A stretch of 64,000 nt of DNA from Tubiluchus corallicola. Its lineage: Eukaryota > Priapulida > Priapulimorpha > Priapulimorphida > Tubiluchidae. Both the position numbers and the translations under genes were made by a program. Below, piece after piece: positions 48,691-61,700 of the stretch (the stretch's first letter is position 1; each line of letters opens with the position of its first letter). A model generated the notes under the pieces. It searched no databases, was not told where the DNA came from, and saw nothing but the letters and a program-made list of their open reading frames with translations. Location: contig JAQGDQ010000024.1 in the NCBI GenBank assembly GCA_030141605.1, positions 699,501 through 763,500 of the forward strand, written 5' to 3'.

Positions 48691-50809
48691 CACACTTCCT
48701 GCCTTTCAGTCTTAGTATCAAAATTTAGTATGAACTGTTACTTTGTGCCATAATTACAATTATAATTTGAAAAAAAACTGCTAAAGGGGACGTCAGTGAA
48801 AGTGTATTAGCTAGTCCCATCACAAATTAAATTAACGGGAGCTCTCTTATGCAGAATGCAAGCGTTGTGAAAATGTCTATGTTATACGGAACCGACGAAG
48901 TTCAGTTTCCCAACGTTCATAAAGTATAATATAAAACTATTGGAAATTCTTTTTCCACGTGATACGTACCTACATAGGTACCACCCCTACCAGTACTTAA
49001 TCTACCTGAGCACCCACACATAAAACTGCGATGCCCGAAAGAGCAAGGAAAAGTGCAAGAGCTGAGCATTATCTACGCATAGATAAATCCACTATGAGGC
49101 CATTTTAATCACAAATGAAAATACGATCAAAAGAGTCTCATTGATGAATCACTTGATGGGTCCGGAGCTCGGATATTTTTCCAAACGACTTTATTTACTT
49201 TCACAAATCAATGAAATTCATTTCCAGATGGAATTCTGGAGAGCAAATTAAATTGATTTTCACTGATTCATTCTGCAAAATGAACAGGTTTTAATAACCA
49301 CGCGCCAGTCACACAACTTCGGAAGCGGATCTAGGCACAATTTAGATACATAATGCAGTACGAAAGATATAATATGTACCAATTTTGCTAAAAAGGTCAA
49401 CGGTTTTATAGCTCACGAGCTGGGGAGGGTGCTGGACTGCTGGTCAAGAACTCCTGACAAATGCAACGCCACATCACATTCGCAAAAAACGAGCTCACCT
49501 GAAAAAATTTATTCAAAACGAAAAATGATAATGCGAATAGATTAATAACCGATCTATCGACAGCAGGATAACAAAATGACTGTGAATTACCAGCCAAATA
49601 AGGATGTGTGACCTTGAGAGCCTCGCAAAGGTCTTGCAAAGTCCGTTGTCAAAGTCATGCCAATAAGCAGCAACGCTTCAGAGTCAAAATTATAACAAAT
49701 TTAACCTCAAAACGACAATTCGTTGAGAAAAGTGGGTAGTTAAACATACCTTCTTTCCGAACTTTAATTCCTTTTTTCACAAATGTATTTCTGACATTTC
49801 TTGACGACACTTTACTCAGCAACAGTCTTCAGAAGGAAAATTTTTGTTAATGAAATTAACAGTATTGGGTCTTACTTTACACCTAACCAGACAGGTAAGA
49901 GTTAAATGACCCTCAAACAAACGCCAGGTTTTAGACATGCACACAAGAAATATGCTAATGACTATACTTTTGCGAAGCTTTATGAATTTTAGCAAGACAT
50001 TCTTGAAGGTCAGCAAGCAACAGCGAGAAAATTTCAAATTCTGATGCAATGGTTGTTACGCACACGCAGCCTTTTAAGATCCATAAAATATTAAATATTT
50101 TACTGATTATTGCGCGATTTTGCCAAGAAAAATACAATAAGCTAACACAGACATACTCACTTTAATCATCTTTTATACTATTTACTATAATCATATTCAC
50201 CATTTATATAATGCCTTTGATAACTAATAATAGTATATTAATGAGAAGAAAAACGGGCGAAAATGAATGGAGGGAATTGATCAGCTCTCGCTTTTTTCGA
50301 TATTTTAGATATAAAAAAAAAATACATCGTTCATTATGTATACATGTGTGATGTTCGTGTCAAAACATTATCTAACATTGTTTAGTGTTAAGTGCAATTA
50401 CTCACGCACACAATTGACAATATACACTTAATTTACACCGACAAAAACTCATCAAATGCACCTGTTGATTGGTTATTTAATGGACAGGTATAGGGGGTTT
50501 GTGCAGTTGTACTGCATATGCAGAATTATGACTGAAAGGGCAATCAGCAGCATCACAAATTAAAGAAATTGCAGAAATGATTTGCATGATAAATAATGTT
50601 TTTTCATAGAGCAAAAAATCATTGAGACACAGACTGCCCAAGTGTAGAAATATCATCGAGCTTTGGCATAAATAAAAGTAACAAAAGTTATCTTCAGGTC
50701 CAATGTCAGTTTAAGCAAATGACCTTAATGTCAACAATAAGTTCACTAATAATTTTAAAAATATTAAAAGCCGATGGCTATGTATGTATGCATATATATT
50801 ATAGAGTTG

Positions 50810-50980
50810 AAAAAATGTTTACACACGTTGGATCGCTGCAGGGTGGCGTTTTCGAACCTACCCTATTTATGCAATATTTGAAAAATTTTGGTTTTAATCT
50901 GACTGGCAAGCAAACATCCAAGAATAGTCCGGTTATACTAATAAGTGGAACCACGATTTAACACCTGACGTATATGCGTA
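50810..50980 (+). mobile_element. Fossil of a pogo/Tigger-like DDE transposase
   Basis: The plus-strand frame reads GGVFEPTLFMQYLKNFGFNL and then NSPVILISG. This resembles the DDE_1 segment of pogo-superfamily transposases: S-G-W-M-x-x-x-L-F-x-x-Y-L-K-H-F, then N-P-V-L-L-I-L-D-N-H. One nucleotide after the frame drifts, the next frame gives an N-H-D-x-T-P match to the residues that normally follow. So the catalytic aspartate position is lost and a frameshift is likely. Only about 50 codons survive. The family call rests on one segment. Confidence 0.4.
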
Positions 50981-52627
50981 GTCTTCATTGCTTAAAGGGC
51001 TGATGTACAAGATGAACTCAATTCAATTCATGTGATGCATCAAACAACCGCTAGTTTTTGACATGTTTAGCCAAGGAGAAACGCACATAACGCTTATTTA
51101 CGCGCGCTCTTAAACGCACGACCTTTTACAGCAATTTGCATGTAATTTGTTTTCCGCTGTTTTCTTATTTTCATGTTCTTCGTGTTCGAAATTTTACCTC
51201 AAATCACGGATAAACTGGCTTTCACGAATTTGATTTGCATGGCCGCGTGCAGCACATACTAATGGCTTGTCAGCTTCCGACGTCAGCTCTATCATTTAAT
51301 TGCTTCATAAGCATAATATATTCCTTATTTCCATTTCTACAAATCCCGCGGCCAAGATTTCATTTGCGATAGAACTTTGCTTTAATTTTGTTTGCCTTGT
51401 AAAATCCGGGGATTTTGTTCATTTTGATTGCAAAATCTAATGCAAGAATTGTGATTTTTGATTAAAACGCCTGGAAACAATCGTCGGTCGAGATTAGCAT
51501 TCCTGTTCGGTCTGATTGCATCGGCCGCACACAATAACCGATGTAATTGCGTTTATGCTTGTCAAGACAACTGCATTTGAATGTGTGTCTGTGGTGTCTA
51601 ATTTCTTTTCAGTATAAATTCCAATATCATTATGCCAATATCCCTTAACTCTGTTACGTCTTAACGAGTTATGACGTTTAAACTAGACGGACGTAGCTGG
51701 GAGTTAAAGCGGTTACACAGCTCGAGTTTTACTGAAAATAGGCCTAGCAGTAAAGTGGCTACAGAAAATTTAATTAATTAAACTTTTTAATTATTTTTAA
51801 GCCTTTGGTGACAACGCTCCTAAACTTTAGATTTTTTTCTCTTCACGTTGCCCTAAAGTCTTAAAATTCGTATCAGTCTCGTCACACACATCCTGAAATC
51901 CTGGAATTCATTTCTCTACTTATGTTCAAAAGTCCTAATTTCATTTCTGCGTCTTATTCATGTTATGCCCTAAAGTTCTAAAGTTCATTTCTGTGTCTTC
52001 ACATACTCTTAAGTTTGTTTCTGTGCCTTTACAATGTTTTGAAGTCCTAAAGTTCGCTCTGCTCTAATATCTTTTATAATGTTTTATACTTCGCTGAAGA
52101 ACAGAAGACCATTTTCACTGTTATTCACGATCTGCAAGCCACTTGCCACTTTAAAGTAGCGATTTCCACAGCTTTTGACTTTTCCTGAAGTAGTTTCCTA
52201 GCTCTACAGTTTTACTGAAAATGTGTAGATGCGAAACTAAAGTTCCCGACCCGAAATTTGACAGAAATGGTATTTTAACCACTATAAAAAGTGCAGATGT
52301 GCCTGCTCTCCCCCATCCAAGACCTTTCAAGAGCAAGCGCTGCCTAGCTACGCTTACAATGGATCCACCACTGTGTTCTACCACAATCCAGGAGCCTATA
52401 TGTGAGACCAACAATAGCCTCCTGTCCAAGTATCAAGTTAGGAGAAGCCAGAACGATTTTGTTTTCAGCACGAAAGCAGTAATTAATCTGGATGTTTAGC
52501 TATAGACAAAAATGCGTGCGAGCAAATTAAATTGCTTATCTGAGTGTGTATGCTGGGAAGATGATTACGTTTGTCATCAACTGTCATTAACTGCGTTTAT
52601 TTAATTTGCTTCTGGTGTACAAGGCAA

Positions 52628-52696
52628 CCAGGGGGCAAAATGTATCCGCCTGCACGAGTGGGCGTCATATTATGAAAAGCAGCTAACAGATGGCGC
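52628..52696 (+). promoter_or_regulatory. Paired CTCF-like motifs
   Basis: CCAGGGGGCA (52628-52637) and AGATGGCGC (52688-52696) lie within 70 bp. The first matches the vertebrate-style CTCF core and the second the fly-style core. The second is preceded by CTAAC, as is the motif at 5151. Two good matches this close are unlikely in AT-rich sequence. Binding is inference. Confidence 0.4.
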
Positions 52697-53270
52697 GACA
52701 AGACTTCAGTGAATCCGCTCCGGTAACCAATGAGGCAAATATTTTAATTAGAAATGCAAGAATTTAAAGAACAGCGCGACTAACACTGTTCAGTTGGTTA
52801 AAACGCTCTGGCTTAGGTTTTTACAATAATTCTGAAGCCAAACTCGGTCAACATGACTATAAACCAGCGTCCGATTCGCTGACACCGAGCACATTCCAGG
52901 GCATATTAAGACCAGTGCAAGAATTCTCAGCAATAAAAACGGTTGCATGTTTTCTCAAATAGCTGTTCCCTTACAGGAAAATATCGATCTCCACAAATAC
53001 AAGTTTTATTAAATATTTGCGATAGTTAGAAACGCAAAGTTTGATTGCGCCTGTCCGCCATCACGGGAAACCCAACAGTCTGACTAAATCATTCATCACA
53101 AATTAATGGACGCCGTATTTGAAGAGCATTTTTTAACCTTAAGGATAAACTCTGTATGGATCGTGATTAACAATCATGAATTTTGCATTCCTGCAGAATG
53201 CACTTTCAGCAGTTGCATAGAAACAAATATGATAGGGGAGTGGAGACGAGCTACGAAAAAAAACATGAGC

Positions 53271-53480
53271 AAGACGAGAAACGAGGTGGAGAGAGGGTGG
53301 AAAGATCGAGAAAGAGAGAGACAGGGAGAGAAAGAGAGAGTGCGAGAGAAAGGACAAAGTGAAAAACAGGAAGGGGAGGAAGAAAGAGAGAGAGAAGGCG
53401 AGAGAGAGGAGAAAATTAGAAAAAGAGAAGGAGATGGAGAGAGAGGGGCAGAGGAGGGAGAGGGCAAAAGGGATGGAGGT
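53271..53480 (+). repeat. Polypurine (GA-rich) tract, about 210 bp
   Basis: Nearly uninterrupted A/G on the plus strand, made of GAGAGA, GGAGAG and GAAAGAGAG blocks with occasional C or T. The tract creates a charged Arg/Glu/Lys frame at 53106-53606 and Ser/Leu/Pro frames on the other strand. None of these has the composition of an ordinary protein. Such tracts can form H-DNA when mirror-symmetric. Confidence 0.9.
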
Positions 53481-54555
53481 GGAACTGAAGGGATACCGCA
53501 CGTAGATACTCGGTGGAAAATTACAAAAATTAATCGTTCACTTAAAAACTGTTCGAGGAGAATATCGAAGCCTGAGAAAAGTTGCAGCTACAATAACGGA
53601 AAATAAAACACTTTTTACGTGCCAACAGCATTTTCAAATTCGTGCAAGACTTACACACTTCCAACATCCCCAACTCCCCCGTCCTCAGCCTTGTGTCTGC
53701 ACGAAAGAATTTACATCATCCTTATAATTAATGGTCTCCACTTGAAATGGAAGAATTATGCTCAAGCGCACAAGAGTATTAATTCACCATTAGTCATTGC
53801 TGAAGTTGCAGCGAAACGGAAACTTTTTGTCTCTAGAAATAAACGATTAATAATAATGGCTTGCTGATCTTACATATCAAGCGTTAGATGAAACCTTGGA
53901 CGAGATATAACCACTAGAGCGTTGTAAAGCGCATAGAAAAGAAAAACAGGCATCTCTGAAATTTTCAAAAAAGTTCTATGAAAAAGCTGATGAAGTGAGT
54001 GGTTACAACAATGTATGCGACCTGCGACCTAAAACAATGTAACACGTAGACCTACACGAATCGAAGTGAAAATGGATCGAAAACGTATGGTTACACATAT
54101 GAGAAGAAAGGCTAGTTCATAAGAGAAAAATGCTTTTAGACTACACAGACAAACTACGAAAGCTTCATTGTCAAGAAAACAGGTATGCAGGCCCAAGACA
54201 AATTTAAGACTTTTCTAAGAACAATTTAATGAGAAATTAATTTAAGTACAATCACTGAGGGAATCTACCACAAAGAAAGATGATCTGCCAAACTATCTAA
54301 CTAGACAAGACATGATGATAAAGCAAAGACACTGAGCTATAATTAATGAAAATAAACGTCACACGAGGTTTTGAATTCATTCGCGCGTAATACTTGCGTA
54401 TCACTGCGTGGTCTACTTTCGAAGGATCAGTGACAGGAAGCTCTGGAGATATGTGCAACAACACTCCACTTATCTCCTCTTCCTCATTCTCAAACATCCC
54501 CTACAGGCGTATCAGGAACCCGCAGTTCGTTTATTCCACTCTGTTCCTTCATTAA

Positions 54556-54623
54556 TTGCCTGCAATTTAAACGCAAATGGGTTTTTACTGAGTAAAAACC
54601 GGCGCACTTGTTCGGGCAGGCAA
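54556..54623. repeat. Nested inverted repeat
   Basis: The outer arms are TTGCCTGC (54556-54563) and GCAGGCAA (54616-54623). Inside them GGTTTTTAC (54580-54588) and GTAAAAACC (54592-54600) form a 9-bp stem with a 3-nt loop. The flanks include ATTAATT and AAATTACA. It may be a structured element or a dyad enhancer core. Confidence 0.7.
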
Positions 54624-54785
54624 ATTACACATTAGATTAAACACGCGCGGAGCTAGCCCCCATTTCCTGTGCAATAATTGCTGCGCGTATGTAAACTCAA
54701 CCTTAAGTCGAATGAGTAAATAAATTGCAAACTTGGTCAGTAAGAAAATTAGCGAGGAGTTCACATTCAGAAGTCAATGACTAAT

Positions 54786-54811
54786 TAATCGGCAACCTTA
54801 CAGGCCGATTA
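54786..54811. repeat. Inverted TAATCGGC pair
   Basis: TAATCGGC (54786-54793) and GCCGATTA (54804-54811) are perfect inverse complements 10 nt apart. They are next to CTAATTAAT, giving three homeodomain-type TAAT cores in 30 bp. The placement in presumptive ZFHX regulatory territory suggests, but does not show, an enhancer role. Confidence 0.6.
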
Positions 54812-57800
54812 CTTAAACTCAGTTTTTTAAATTATTAGCAACTCTTGTATGGACAGCAACATTTTACTGTGATTATTTATGTGGTAATAAGTTAGCTCAA
54901 TTATTAATGGTTTCATTTTAATGAGTTCCGCAAATTTAAAGATGCTTTTCCTCAAAGTTGCATTTCATCCAGCTATCTCACCATTGTTATTTTTTCAGGC
55001 GTAGGCCTAAAGTAGGCCTGTAAGCCTCACTGCGTTACCTAAGTCCTAAACGACACGTTTCCTACTTTTATGCTACAATTCCGTTAAAGGAAAATTCTTT
55101 TCAAAGAAACTGTAATGTTGCAAATAACAAGAAATCTACTTATATGGACCCAAAAAGCCATTTTACAGATTTCTTTGTTAGAAGAAACAAAAACCTTTTA
55201 AGTTGCAAAAATTTTACTTTAAGACTACAACTCCTCAATGGGAACGCCCACGCTATAGCGTATAACTGCATTTATCATTAGCTATATACTGCGGACAGAA
55301 AAACATCCCCTGTAATCTTAGCTCGCTTATATACACTGGGGAACACTAGTAAATTACATACTAAAACCATGAGATGTTTCATCCTCCCAAATGATCTGAA
55401 TTCTAGATCCTAATTAATTAGCACACGGCTTCAGTTTCCCGGCTTCATCGCTAATCTGCTCTCAATATACTACACTATGAAATTAGCCGCAATGTGGCTT
55501 CTTGTATGTAAAATGCTATGATATACTGACCAGCGGGAAGAAGCCGGTTACTGTTTTCACTATTACTGACCTTGTAGACGAAGCTAGGCCTACACGACAT
55601 ACCAAACAGCTAATTATTTTGGGCAGGTGTAATACGTCTAACACTTGATGTTTGGCTGTTTTTCACTCACACGCAAGCTTCACAATCAAGGGTAAAGATT
55701 TAAGTCCTAACTAAACTGTAAGCTACAAACAAACAAACGAAAAATGCCAGCTAAGATATTAGCGGAGACAGATAGCAACAGACCAATATGAGGAATATGA
55801 GCCATCTATCATCATATTTTAGATAAGATAGCTCACGTTGTCTCTATCTCCACAGTTTGTAAACCTAAATGTTCTTCAGCTGAAAATAATTTTCCAAACA
55901 ATCCACTGTCAATTTTTGTTTCTATGGTGATAATAATTATTGCCGAAAAATCAAACAGGTCAAGTCAGTGATAATAAACTTGTCGCGGAACGTATCAACA
56001 AAGTACTGTTAATCATAGCCTCAATAAAGTCAACAAGAGCTTTGATGAGATACCTGTTTACTTTCACCTAAACAAACATACAAAGTAATCTAGGTAAATA
56101 AATGGTAAAATGACCCGACACAATGCAAGCATGGCTAGTTTTATACAAAAATTACGCAATTACCAACAGGCGTACGCACCCGACGCTAATAACGCCGTAG
56201 GCTTGCGCGCTCGGTTAGAGCGATCTGGTATTTAGCAGTTAAATTCTAGCCAACGATTAATTCCCTGAATGTTTGGTTAATTTCGCGAAAATGAGAACTA
56301 TTTACAGTGCCATCACTGCTCTGCATTCTGATGAAACCTTTAATATTTGCAAATTTAAGTAAACGCGCGTTTTTAATGACCGTAATATCCAGCCCTGCAG
56401 TTACGAATGTGATAAATTATCTTGATATCCGAGTTTTACTGCACATATAAGTGATTATTCGTCTAAAACAAACACTTAGTAACTCAAACTCATTTGCATA
56501 GATACATACTCGAATGTACGCTCGTTTAAAACTTGATTAGTTAAAGCAGCTCGCCGTTGTTAATATAAACGGGAAATTTGGCTATAAAGCGCAAAGTAAT
56601 GACCGAGTTTCTCATTTATTTCGGGCAGTTTCGCAGAATTCGGCCGTAAATTTTTTACTTAAGTTTAATTAGAAGATTTTACTGGTTTAATTCGCAATAA
56701 GAAGGAAGAAAATTAGGATTATTAGAACAATTCGAATTTAATGGGTTGGTGACGTTGTGCAACGGCGCTGCTTCGTGCAAAACAAACTGCGCCATTAACA
56801 AAGCACAGTAGATCATTGTCACAATCTATGGTGGACGTTTCAATAGAGTTAAATGACAATATGAAAAAAGTATCCAATCTATTTGATAAATTTGAATATG
56901 TGTACTGCAATACGAGTTCAGCATTCCTGCAAGCTTTCAACAGCAGGACCTACTCCCTACAGATTGTTGCGGTGGTACTGGCATGACTGTGTTGTGAGGC
57001 TGAATTTTGATTTGACATAAAGATTTTTATTCATTAACAAGAATAATGGCTTCCGAATGCTACACTGAAACGTGTTTATCGGCTGACTCTCACTAAAAAA
57101 ACTTGTTCTCACTTTCTTGCGACCTAATTTGACCAAGCTATCTAACAAGAATTAACGACTAGAGTTGAATAGGTGTCAGCCTTGTCATTACATGCCCATG
57201 ATCAGACAAAGTTCTTCAATATAACACATAGCTGGGTTGTTATTCCAGGCTGCAGGCATCGATGAACATTTTCAAAAATCACAAGCTCTTGAAAAAGTGC
57301 TTCAAATGTTCATTATGGAAGTTTGCAATTGCACATCACGGTCAAGAGAAACACCCAGGCAAGACACTCGTGCCTGTCAATGCGCCTGTTCAGTGTTCAT
57401 TTACAAATAATAATTTCGCCCAAAGCAAATTTACACTGCCGTACAACCCCCAGAACAGGAAGATTTACAACCTCAATAGCCTGCAGACTCGGCAGCTCTT
57501 AATAAACTGCGTTAATTAACTTTCTTTCATGGATTAAAAACAGTTAAGTTGAACAGACGAAACGCACAGCGAGAGCTTCGCCTTCGCCAGTGATTTAATT
57601 AAAAATAACGAGATTTATTAATGTGCAACACTCCACTCACATGTGGTTGCATAATTAATTCAAGACGCATACAAAGCCTTAATTAGTGTGATAATTCAAT
57701 GAAATTAAAACTAGTGTTTCCAGCTGATGCTGATGTTTTGTGCACATGACAGGCGATGTTACAATTGAAAAATATTAGAGAGTGTACGTGGCATTTCAAA

Positions 57801-59716
57801 CATGACGTCATGTTGATGTTATTGATGTGACTGTAGATCAGCCATCATTATATACCTGAAGTCTAATACTTCTCAATTATTACTACACAACAACAACGTC
57901 GTATACTTTCTCCTCTTACAATTTAAATTCTAGACAATATGTTGAATTAATATGAGTCCACTATGTAAGCTTTGAAAACAAACCTCTCTTGCAGCATGTT
58001 TTATCTCCGAAAGACGTTCAGCGAGGCGTTAAACATGTGCCTCCACCCCCAGTGATGGACTATGCTCAGACTACAGAACCGGATCTAAAATACCTTCAGT
58101 GTGCACAACTGACAATGTCCTCCCTCATCAACGTGTTTTTCATTTTTAGCAAGATAGACCTGCTACGTACATTTTTCAACTAAAGCATGCGTAGCCTATT
58201 CAAATTACACCCTTATGTCCGTCATTTGTACACAAAATAAAGGCACCCAGAAATTTAAATGTATCTTTTGCATCTCTCTGACCACGACCACAGTCTCGAC
58301 GTCATCAACTGAATGCCCCATGTCATGCATACATTTGAAAAAGGAAAAATTGTAAAACCTTTATTACTCGCTCAGATGTATGAGCCGCGAGGATAATTCT
58401 GGTAGGTAAGTCTATACTGTTATTAATGAATAAAAATAGAAAATAATAGCAAAAATTCACAATATGGAACGTACAAAAAATTTTGAAACTCCTATACAGA
58501 CAACCGAATTAATATCTACCAGATCATCTTGAAAGAAGAGATTCATATTTACGGCAAAGGGACGAAGCAAGCATTTAGTCAAGTTTATGACATAAGCGAC
58601 TATCTATGGTAAGCAAATAAGCAGAGCAATTTCTACATTGCTTTTGTTTTACGGCTCAAATTCTGGTTGTAAAAACGGTGACTGCAAAATTACATTTCTC
58701 CTTGCCGTATTCCCTTTGTTCATCTCGGACAGATATAAATTCAAAGCAAGCCAGCATTTTCATTATCTTCACAGTAAAACCTGCATGTCAATAGCTATTA
58801 AAGCCAAAAACCATTTGCATCTAAAACTCGTCTTCATCTGCGGAACGAGAAACTACCTTAGGGGTGGGAAGGTCCGTAAATGACGACGGTGACTGTTTGG
58901 ACAGACCATCTTGTATTGCACCTACTTTACAGAATTCATTTCATTAATTAAGCAGTGTTCCTTACCGATGCTGAAGTAAAGTACGTTCAAGTTAGATGAC
59001 ATTCGTTCCGGAACACCGTCGACAATCCCCCGTACATGGAGAATCCGGAATCAGTCCGCAATGAGAACATTTGTGGATTTGAGAGAAAAACACTAAAATG
59101 TGTATGTAACTAGGAATGAAAACTATGCGTCTTTACTTTGTGCCCATTAACCCATTATAATGCGCCAATATTGAAGATACGGGCTTTGATGCAACAGTAA
59201 TCTATATATATGAAACAGGATTTCTTTTTGCAGAAGATGTAATGATGTTGCGATCTGGGAAGAGAGTCAGGTTTCGCAATACCCATGAAACCGCGTGTTT
59301 TGGGGGAAAAATAATCAAAGTCGTATTTTGCGAACAATTTGGGAGGAAAATAATCAAGTATACTTAATTGTACTTCACGGCCACCATTGCTAGACAAATA
59401 TTCGATCAACTGTCGTCGCACTAAAGACAGACTTCGCCAGGAATAAATCTAAAATTTTCCGTCGTCTGTTTATCAGTCGCCATCTCTAAGTTAATAGATT
59501 TGAGAAAGTGTTAACAGGTTTTCGGTTAGTTTTACAAACACACGACAGTTCATTATAGGGCTTATCTGCCTGTGCAGCTGTGCTGCTTCATAAGCAGTAA
59601 GTCCCAGGATCTAGACAAACATGAGCAATAATTACACTTCTATCGAATAGTTGCATATTTATTAGATTTTTTTGTCGTCAGTGTAACGCAGAATAGCGGC
59701 AAAACTGTGAAGACAG

Positions 59717-59726
59717 AGATGGCGCC
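59717..59726 (+). promoter_or_regulatory. CTCF-like motif AGATGGCGCC
   Basis: AGATGGCGCC is identical to the 10-mer at 5151 and in the same orientation. It lies in the exon-free right part of the window. Evidence is the motif alone. Confidence 0.35.
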
Positions 59727-61147
59727 AAAAAACGGTGTTTAAAACTGATTACACAATGAAAGAAGAAAACACAAACGTTTAAAACTGAACCTGTCATGAA
59801 TTCAAGTTTAAGTTTGCAAGCTCATACAATGGCTGAACCAATCTAGTAGTCAAGACAGATCCTGTTAGTACGATCACGATAGACCGTGTCCTAATTCTTC
59901 CCCAACTGTCTTAATTCAGGCCTAGGAAGGCTAGGTGTGGTGTCTGGAAGTCAAGCAGCACTGAGCCTGGTTAATAAATGGATGCGTGACCGTCGAAAAA
60001 ACTGCTTCTGGGTGGTTTATTATCTCCTGCACTGCCTTCAGCTATTTCTTATATGAGGGAAATTGTATATACACAACCGAACAAGGTTAAGACGGATTTG
60101 CTCGTTTAATGCCTCGACTTAGAACCATGTCCTGAAAAATTCTGCCTTAAGCATTAAGAATTATTAGCAGGTTTCTCCCACCGTCAATTAGTATTGCGCC
60201 GAATTGAATAAAAAAACTTGATAGTCAACAAAACCAGCTGTCATTTCTGAGAGCTAGTTTACTCACCACTTAACTAAAGCTAACTATTAATAAGCTAGAT
60301 GGTTCCGGATACCATACATGTCCTTATAATATATAATAGGTTTCAGTACTGTGGTTTACGACGGTGGCCTACCGACTTTTCCCTTAAACTGAATTTCCAA
60401 TTTGATTCACATAAATTGTTCTTTTTTGAATTTTCAGTTTTATGTTCGATGACAGTATCGTTAGTGTCATTGACTGACATTGTAACATTGTCAACTAATT
60501 GAATTAAAAATGTTGTGATTACCAATCAGAGCACGAAAGTAACTCCAGTTAGGTTTTTTAACTCCATACCATTTTGGAGGTGTAATCGACTCTTCTATTG
60601 GTTTCTTAAAACATAAAATTTGCCATACTGATACTTTTATATGCTCTAAAATTTTTGCCCATTGGAATGAAATTTTAATGTTCTCTTAACGCATGTCATT
60701 TACGTAAATATTTAACTACTTTTTAATTTTATAAGTTGTAAGTTTAGGTCTTTTAATTAGTTTTATTATTTTCAGTAATTGCATTTTTATGGCCTAAGAC
60801 ATGTAACGTTTATGAGCTAAAATAAATAATAAAATACACACATAATAATAATAAATAATAAGACTGACCAACCACAAGAAATTTGGCCTTATTTGGCACA
60901 ATGCTATCTAAGTTTGGTTGCCTAGATCCTTATATTGTTGAGTAGTAGATGATCTTTGGCTTTGAACCAGCCACTTATAAAAACTATATTACAAATATCT
61001 ATTCCTCAGTTGGTGCTACCAGATGCAGTACCATCCTAGTTCAAGCTCGTTTCTTTACACTTTTTGAGTTGTAATCAGTTTTCGGCGCTTAAATTATCTA
61101 CTCAGGATACGGACTAGCCTGACAAGTCAGAACTTTATCGGAAGGGA

Positions 61148-61212
61148 CTGTGTGGTGTAGTGATTAGGGTACGACATTACTCAAAGCAGTTGTTAAGTTT
61201 CAACGACCACAT
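61148..61212 (+). mobile_element. tRNA-like SINE head (weak)
   Basis: TGTGGTGTAGTGATTAGGG resembles box A of Asp/Glu/Gly-type tRNA-derived SINEs (TGGTGTAGTGGTTAG). GTTTCAACGACC about 28 nt later sits where box B should be, but matches it poorly. A complete element cannot be delimited. Confidence 0.35.
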
Positions 61213-61635
61213 ACAATGGGAAAAGCAAACGAACTTGGAGTCTGAAGGTTAACAATAATTTGAATCTGTCTTTTCTAAAAAAAAATTCTAAACTTCTGAA
61301 ATTTAATCCCAACATGAACGTTTGCGTTTTTGACCTATTGGGAAGGCTGGGTTCAAACCCAAAGCCAGTTCTGACTACGTTTTCGTTTCGTTGTGGTTTC
61401 GTTAATGTGGGCACTATGGATTTATTACTTCTGTCGCTGGATGTACAAGATTATAAAACACATTTAGTGCATTTTAAAAACACTAAAGTTTTCACAGTTA
61501 ATTATCCGCTGACACAAGCAAATAGTCAACAACACCGTGAGTACACAAACACTTGTTTGTGTCGGTGGAAGAATTTTAAATACAAGAAGGACTGCTAAGC
61601 TATTAAGATTGAATAAGAAACGTTACTTGATCAAA

Positions 61636-61700
61636 AGGAAGTGACTAGTGTAAAACGACGACTTTGTAACTCAAACGTAACTGGTTCACGTCCATACTCG
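61636..61700 (+). mobile_element. tRNA-like SINE head related to 48610
   Basis: AAGTGACTAGTGTAAAACG, then ACTTTGTAACTC, then AACTGGTTCACGTCC follow the same order as AGTGACCTAGTGTCTAAG, CCTTGTAAAC and TGCTGGTTGAAAACC at 48.6 kb. Box B GGTTCACGTCC is closer to consensus here. These are two decayed copies of one family by eye. Confidence 0.45.

Noticed and set aside
52221-52499. 92-codon frame with a Cys/Pro-rich start, open on both strands
   Set aside because: The composition is somewhat protein-like, but I recognise no motif and see no convincing flanking splice sites. It is kept as unresolved, not called.
53106-53606. 166-codon plus-strand frame and 97-120-codon minus-strand frames
   Set aside because: They are produced by the polypurine tract: Arg/Glu/Lys repeats on one strand and Ser/Leu/Pro on the other, with no domain and no splice context.
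56957-57148. Minus-strand frame with KVRTSFFSESQ, superficially like a homeodomain start
   Set aside because: The rest of the frame has no homeodomain helices and no W-F-x-N motif.
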